From: Prevotella sp. | Lineage (GTDB): Bacteria; Bacteroidota; Bacteroidia; Bacteroidales; Bacteroidaceae | Reading direction: 5' to 3' | DNA: 53,852 nt | NCBI GenBank assembly: GCA_017538195.1 | Contig: JAFYJH010000166.1 | Location: 1 to 53,852 of the forward strand | Shown: positions 51,054 to 53,852 of the stretch, one piece after another | Numbering within the stretch: the first letter of the stretch is position 1 | How the letters are laid out: each line of letters begins with the position of its first letter | The notes under the pieces: model-generated | Seen by the model: only the letters and a program-made list of their open reading frames with translations | Databases searched by the model: none | Told to the model about the DNA's origin: nothing | Program-made: the position numbers and the translations under genes

Positions 51054-52064
51054 TCAAATCCAACCGTTTTCCTTGTACCAATCCATTGTTTCCTTCACGC
51101 CGCGCTCCAACTGATATTGCGGTTCAAATCCCAGTTCCCGACGCGCCGGTTCGATGTCGCAACGCCAGTTCCGCTGCTTCAGAATGTGGTATTTGTCGCT
51201 GTTCAACGCCGTCACTCGACCCGTCAGTTTCCCGACAACATCGCCGCACAGCGTGATGATGCGCAACAGCCAAATCGGGGCTTTCAAGCGCAGACACCAC
51301 GGATTTCCGAGTTCTTTCCGAATCAAGTCGCTGAACGCCGCCGACTGATAGACACAGCCGTCGCTCAGGAAATAACTCCGACTCGTTTCGCCGTGCTCGA
51401 AGGCGAGGAAAACGGCCTGCACCACGTCTTTCACATAGACAAACGTGAGGTCTTGCTGCTTGTAGCCGACCGCGAAATTCACGTGTCCCCGAATCGACTT
51501 CGCCATCATAAAATAATCCTTTTCGCGAGGGCCATAGACACCCGTCGGACGCAAAATCACGTATGGAAAAGCCTTTTTTTTGCCTTTTTCCTCCAAAAAT
51601 TTCTCCGCCAAGAGTTTGCTCTGACCGTAGGCCGTGTTCGGATGCGGCTCGTCGGTCTCGACGATTTCCGTGTAGGGCTGTTGCTCGCGAACTGGTCCGA
51701 AAATGCTCAGCGAACTCAGATAGACGAAGCGTTTCAGCGGCATTTTCATCCGCAGAAGAACCTCCGTCAGCACCATCGTTCCCCGCGTGTTCACGAAGAA
51801 AAACTGGTTGTTGTCGGTCGTTTTCGTGAGGCCGGCAGCGTGTACGACATAGTCGAAGCGATGGCCTTCCAACTGCTCCTCAAGCCGCTCCTCCGAGTTC
51901 AAGTCCAACTCGATGAAACGGATGCGCTCGTCCTGCAAAAACTGGCGCGAACTGCCCTTGCGAACAGCCGCCCACACCTCGTAGCCTCGCGCCAGTCCCT
52001 CTTCGACGATGAAACTGCCGATAAAACCGCTGGCTCCGGTGACAAGAATTTTCAATTGTTCCAT
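51054..52064 (-). CDS. NAD-dependent epimerase/dehydratase (extended SDR)
   Basis: 336 residues. Rossmann motif TGASGFIGSFIVEE at 9-22, active-site YGQSK (Tyr-x-x-x-Lys, about 153-157) and LRPTGVYGPREKDYF. It acts on a nucleotide sugar or a similar sterol-like substrate; the closest pattern cannot be decided. Its promoter element lies so close to the ATG that the mRNA leader may be absent. It could supply a sugar for surface glycan or lipid with the adjacent PAP2 enzyme. Confidence 0.88.
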   Translation of the reverse strand: MEQLKILVTGASGFIGSFIVEEGLARGYEVWAAVRKGSSRQFLQDERIRFIELDLNSEERLEEQLEGHRFDYVVHAAGLTKTTDNNQFFFVNTRGTMVLTEVLLRMKMPLKRFVYLSSLSIFGPVREQQPYTEIVETDEPHPNTAYGQSKLLAEKFLEEKGKKKAFPYVILRPTGVYGPREKDYFMMAKSIRGHVNFAVGYKQQDLTFVYVKDVVQAVFLAFEHGETSRSYFLSDGCVYQSAAFSDLIRKELGNPWCLRLKAPIWLLRIITLCGDVVGKLTGRVTALNSDKYHILKQRNWRCDIEPARRELGFEPQYQLERGVKETMDWYKENGWI

Positions 52065-52071
52065 TTGCCTG

Positions 52072-52079
52072 CAAAGTTA
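52072..52079 (-). promoter_or_regulatory. -7 element very close to the epimerase start
   Basis: Minus-strand TAACTTTG ends 8 bases before the ATG. If used, transcription would begin within a few bases of the start codon. Confidence 0.5.
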
Positions 52080-52098
52080 CGACTTTTTCGTAAAAAAA

Positions 52099-52130
52099 TT
52101 TGCAGGATTTCCGAAAAAAGTATATTTTTG
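52099..52130 (+). promoter_or_regulatory. Promoter of the lactonase gene
   Basis: TTTG 52099-52102 and TATTTTTG 52123-52130 with 20 bases between; the ATG is 27 bases downstream. Confidence 0.78.
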
Positions 52131-52156
52131 CAACACAAAAACCTCAAAAAAGCACG

Positions 52157-53236
52157 ATGATGCAAAGAAAATTTTTTACATTTTTATGTTTGATGCTGTC
52201 GATTGCCTCGTATGCGCAACAGCAAATCGACTTGCTCGTTGGAACCTACACCGACGGCAGCAGTTGCGGAATTTATTCCTACCAGTTCGACCAACTGACG
52301 GGAAAGGCGACGCCACGCGACTCGCTCGTGCTTAAAAATCCGTCGTTTCTGACCTTTTCAGCCGACAAACGACTGGTTTATGCCGTGGGAGAAACCGACA
52401 GCAAACCGTCGCTCAACATCGTCCGCTTCGACCGCTCCAACGGCCATTTGCAACGGCTCGAAAGCATCCCGACCGAGGGCGCGTCGCCTTGCTACGTTTC
52501 GACCAACGGCAAACTGGCACTGACGGCGAACTACTCCGGCGGCTCGGTCAGCGTTTTTGAGTTGCAGAAAAATGGCACAAAAGGCGCGCTCGTGCAGCGA
52601 TTTCTGGGCACATTGGGCGGTTCCGACCTTTCGCGCCAGGAAAAGCCGCACATGCACTGCGCCTTGTTCACGCCCGACGGAAAATTCGTGCTTGCCACCG
52701 ACTTCAGTGCCGACAGAATTTGCTCGTATCGAATAAAAGATAACAGACTGATAGCCAACGGATTAGCCGATCAAATCAGCGCAGGTTCCGGCCCTCGCCA
52801 TCTGACATTCAGCCCGAACGGAAAATTTTGTTATCTGATCAGCGAATTGTCGGGAAAAGTCACCGTTTTCAGCTATCGCGACGGTCGATTGAAGGAGTTG
52901 CAAACAGTCGTTTCCGACTCGGCAGAAGCCCGTGGAGCAGGCGACATCCACCTCAGTCCCGACGGGAAATTCCTCTATTCCAGCAATCGCCTAAAAGACG
53001 ATGGAATCGCCATTTTTTCCGTCGATAAGAGCACGGGAAAACTCACGCTCGTTGGCTACCAACCGACAGGCATCCATCCCCGCCATTTCAACATCACGCC
53101 GAATGGCCGCTACCTCCTTTGCGCGTGTCGCGACAGCGGAAAAATCCAAGTCTTTCTCCGCGACCCAAAAACCGGCCTCCTGAGCGACACCCATCAAGAC
53201 ATTTTGATTGACAAGGCGGTTTGTGTGCAGTTTTAA
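52157..53236 (+). CDS. Secreted lactonase-family protein (6-phosphogluconolactonase-like beta-propeller)
   Basis: Start at ATG 52157 (a second ATG follows at once), giving a signal peptide (FFTFLCLMLSIASYAQ) and 359 residues; a longer frame overlaps the promoter. Seven-bladed propeller repeats: LLVGTYTDGSSCGIYSY, HMHCALFTPDGKFVLATDF, SAGSGPRHLTFSPNGKFCYLI, GAGDIHLSPDGKFLYSSNRL, GIHPRHFNITPNGRYLLCAC. These match the YbhE/Pgl-type lactonases. An exported copy suggests a substrate outside the cytoplasm, such as aldonolactones, not the pentose-phosphate step. Confidence 0.9.
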   Translation: MMQRKFFTFLCLMLSIASYAQQQIDLLVGTYTDGSSCGIYSYQFDQLTGKATPRDSLVLKNPSFLTFSADKRLVYAVGETDSKPSLNIVRFDRSNGHLQRLESIPTEGASPCYVSTNGKLALTANYSGGSVSVFELQKNGTKGALVQRFLGTLGGSDLSRQEKPHMHCALFTPDGKFVLATDFSADRICSYRIKDNRLIANGLADQISAGSGPRHLTFSPNGKFCYLISELSGKVTVFSYRDGRLKELQTVVSDSAEARGAGDIHLSPDGKFLYSSNRLKDDGIAIFSVDKSTGKLTLVGYQPTGIHPRHFNITPNGRYLLCACRDSGKIQVFLRDPKTGLLSDTHQDILIDKAVCVQF

Positions 53237-53246
53237 GAAAACAAAA

Positions 53247-53275
53247 AACGGAGAGGCACCGCACCTCTCCGTTTG
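53247..53275 (+). terminator. Terminator after the lactonase gene
   Basis: AAACGGAGAGG pairs with CCTCTCCGTTT around a 7-base loop, flanked by A/T-rich sequence. Confidence 0.85.
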
Positions 53276-53303
53276 CCGCAAAAATAATCTATTATTCACT
53301 CCA

Positions 53304-53368
53304 AAATCCTCAAATGGCATAACAGAAAATCCTCAAATGGCATAACGAAAAATCCACAAATGATATAA
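53304..53368. repeat. Three direct repeats upstream of the AAA ATPase gene
   Basis: AAATCCTCAAATGGCATAAC at 53304 and 53327, and a diverged AAATCCACAAATGATATAA at 53350, with a 23-base period. They end 16 bases before the promoter at 53384. They could be binding sites for a regulator of the ATPase gene, or a mobile-element scar. Confidence 0.85.
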
Positions 53369-53383
53369 AATTTCGCAACATTA

Positions 53384-53415
53384 TTTGCATAATTCATTTA
53401 TTATCAGTAACTTTG
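53384..53415 (+). promoter_or_regulatory. Promoter of the AAA ATPase gene
   Basis: TTTG 53384-53387 and TAACTTTG 53408-53415, 20 bases apart; the ATG is 23 bases downstream. Confidence 0.8.
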
Positions 53416-53437
53416 CAGCGAAAACAAAATAGCCATT

Positions 53438-53852
53438 ATGGACGCAGAAAAAAGTTATAGAAAACGCATTGCAGACGAATTACTTTCGTTGCAGTTAGAG
53501 GCGGCAGGATATGTCGTAATTGAGGGTGCAAAATGGTGCGGAAAAACTACAACGGCACAGCAACAGGCGAAAAGCGTCATTTTTCTCGATGACCCTGAAA
53601 AACAGGAAGAATACAAGCGGCTGGCAACGATGAACATCACCCGAATTCTTGAGGGCGATACACCGCGTTTGTTGGACGAATGGCAAAAGTTTCCGCAGTT
53701 GTGGGATGCCTGCCGTTTCGCATCCGACCACCGTATGGGTGAAGGGCATTTTATTCTGACAGGCAGTGCCCGCCCCGTTCATTCGGACAAAATCAGTCAC
53801 ACGGGAACTGGTCGTGCGGCTTGGGTGAGGATGCGACCGATGACACTTTGGG
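53438..53852 (+). CDS. AAA_14/DUF4143-type ATPase, N-terminal part
   Basis: The frame is open from ATG 53438 to the window end (138 residues seen; relatives are about 400). It begins MDAEKSYRKRIADELLSLQL. Walker A EGAKWCGKTTTAQQQAKSV, Walker B LLDEWQKFPQLWD and the sensor ILTGSARP identify the family of stand-alone AAA proteins that usually carry DUF4143 at the C-terminus. Function is poorly known; they often sit in variable regions and are sometimes linked to mobile elements or defence. The start is supported by the promoter just upstream. Confidence 0.85.
   Translation, partial: MDAEKSYRKRIADELLSLQLEAAGYVVIEGAKWCGKTTTAQQQAKSVIFLDDPEKQEEYKRLATMNITRILEGDTPRLLDEWQKFPQLWDACRFASDHRMGEGHFILTGSARPVHSDKISHTGTGRAAWVRMRPMTLW

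Overview
The window is a chromosomal segment of a member of the Bacteroidota, most likely order Bacteroidales and Prevotella-like. The evidence is a SusC/SusD polysaccharide-utilisation locus, many lipoproteins with short signal peptides ending in Cys, the Bacteroidetes promoter signature (TTTG, about 19 bp, then TAnnTTTG) in front of many genes, secreted FKBP isomerases, a type II glutaminyl cyclase, and weak or absent Shine-Dalgarno sequences. No tRNA, rRNA, CRISPR array, phage or transposase gene was seen. Forty-one complete genes and two cut by the window edges account for nearly all the sequence; no gap without a gene exceeds about 210 bases.

Layout. 1-10576: a glucan/galactan utilisation operon on the + strand: the end of a SusC-type TonB-dependent transporter, SusD, two SusE/SusF-like starch-binding lipoproteins, two GH13 amylases and a GH53 endo-galactanase. 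10654-12132: a PafA-type alkaline phosphatase. 12159-14463 (- strand): superoxide dismutase overlapping a TfoX-domain protein, and a MINPP-like phosphatase. 14593-16566: a DUF2807 adhesin-like lipoprotein, an ECF sigma factor that carries its own membrane segment, and a small secreted protein. 16573-22682 (- strand): hemolysin-III-like membrane protein, glutaminyl cyclase, a C26-M19 peptidase fusion, and three FKBP isomerases in a row. 22866-25657: a sirtuin, a sugar kinase of the N-acetylhexosamine kinase type, and a CBM9-like protein.

25703-31998 is a housekeeping run (mnmG, apt, uvrC, dtd, a MazG-type pyrophosphohydrolase, deoC). It contains two near-perfect parS centromere sites flanking apt, which suggests the replication origin is not far away. 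32020-39701: polyprenyl synthase, polA, a large ABCG-like transporter and a lipoprotein. 39763-43508 (- strand): a compact partner-switching signalling module (STAS-kinase fusion; Cache-PP2C-HATPase protein; STAS protein). 43675-53236: mutS, a GH20 hexosaminidase, miaB, a PAP2 membrane phosphatase, an NAD-dependent epimerase and a secreted lactonase. The right edge cuts an AAA ATPase gene preceded by a three-copy direct repeat.

The most unusual feature runs across genes: several families of short, often palindromic repeats are scattered through the window, both between genes and inside them. Inside the genes for GH20 (twice), glutaminyl cyclase, MnmG, MutS, MiaB and the CBM9-like protein they keep the reading frame and add about 10-25 residues at what look like loops or linkers. 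One copy supplies the stop codon of the sirtuin gene. All functional calls come from reading motifs by eye; no database search was run.
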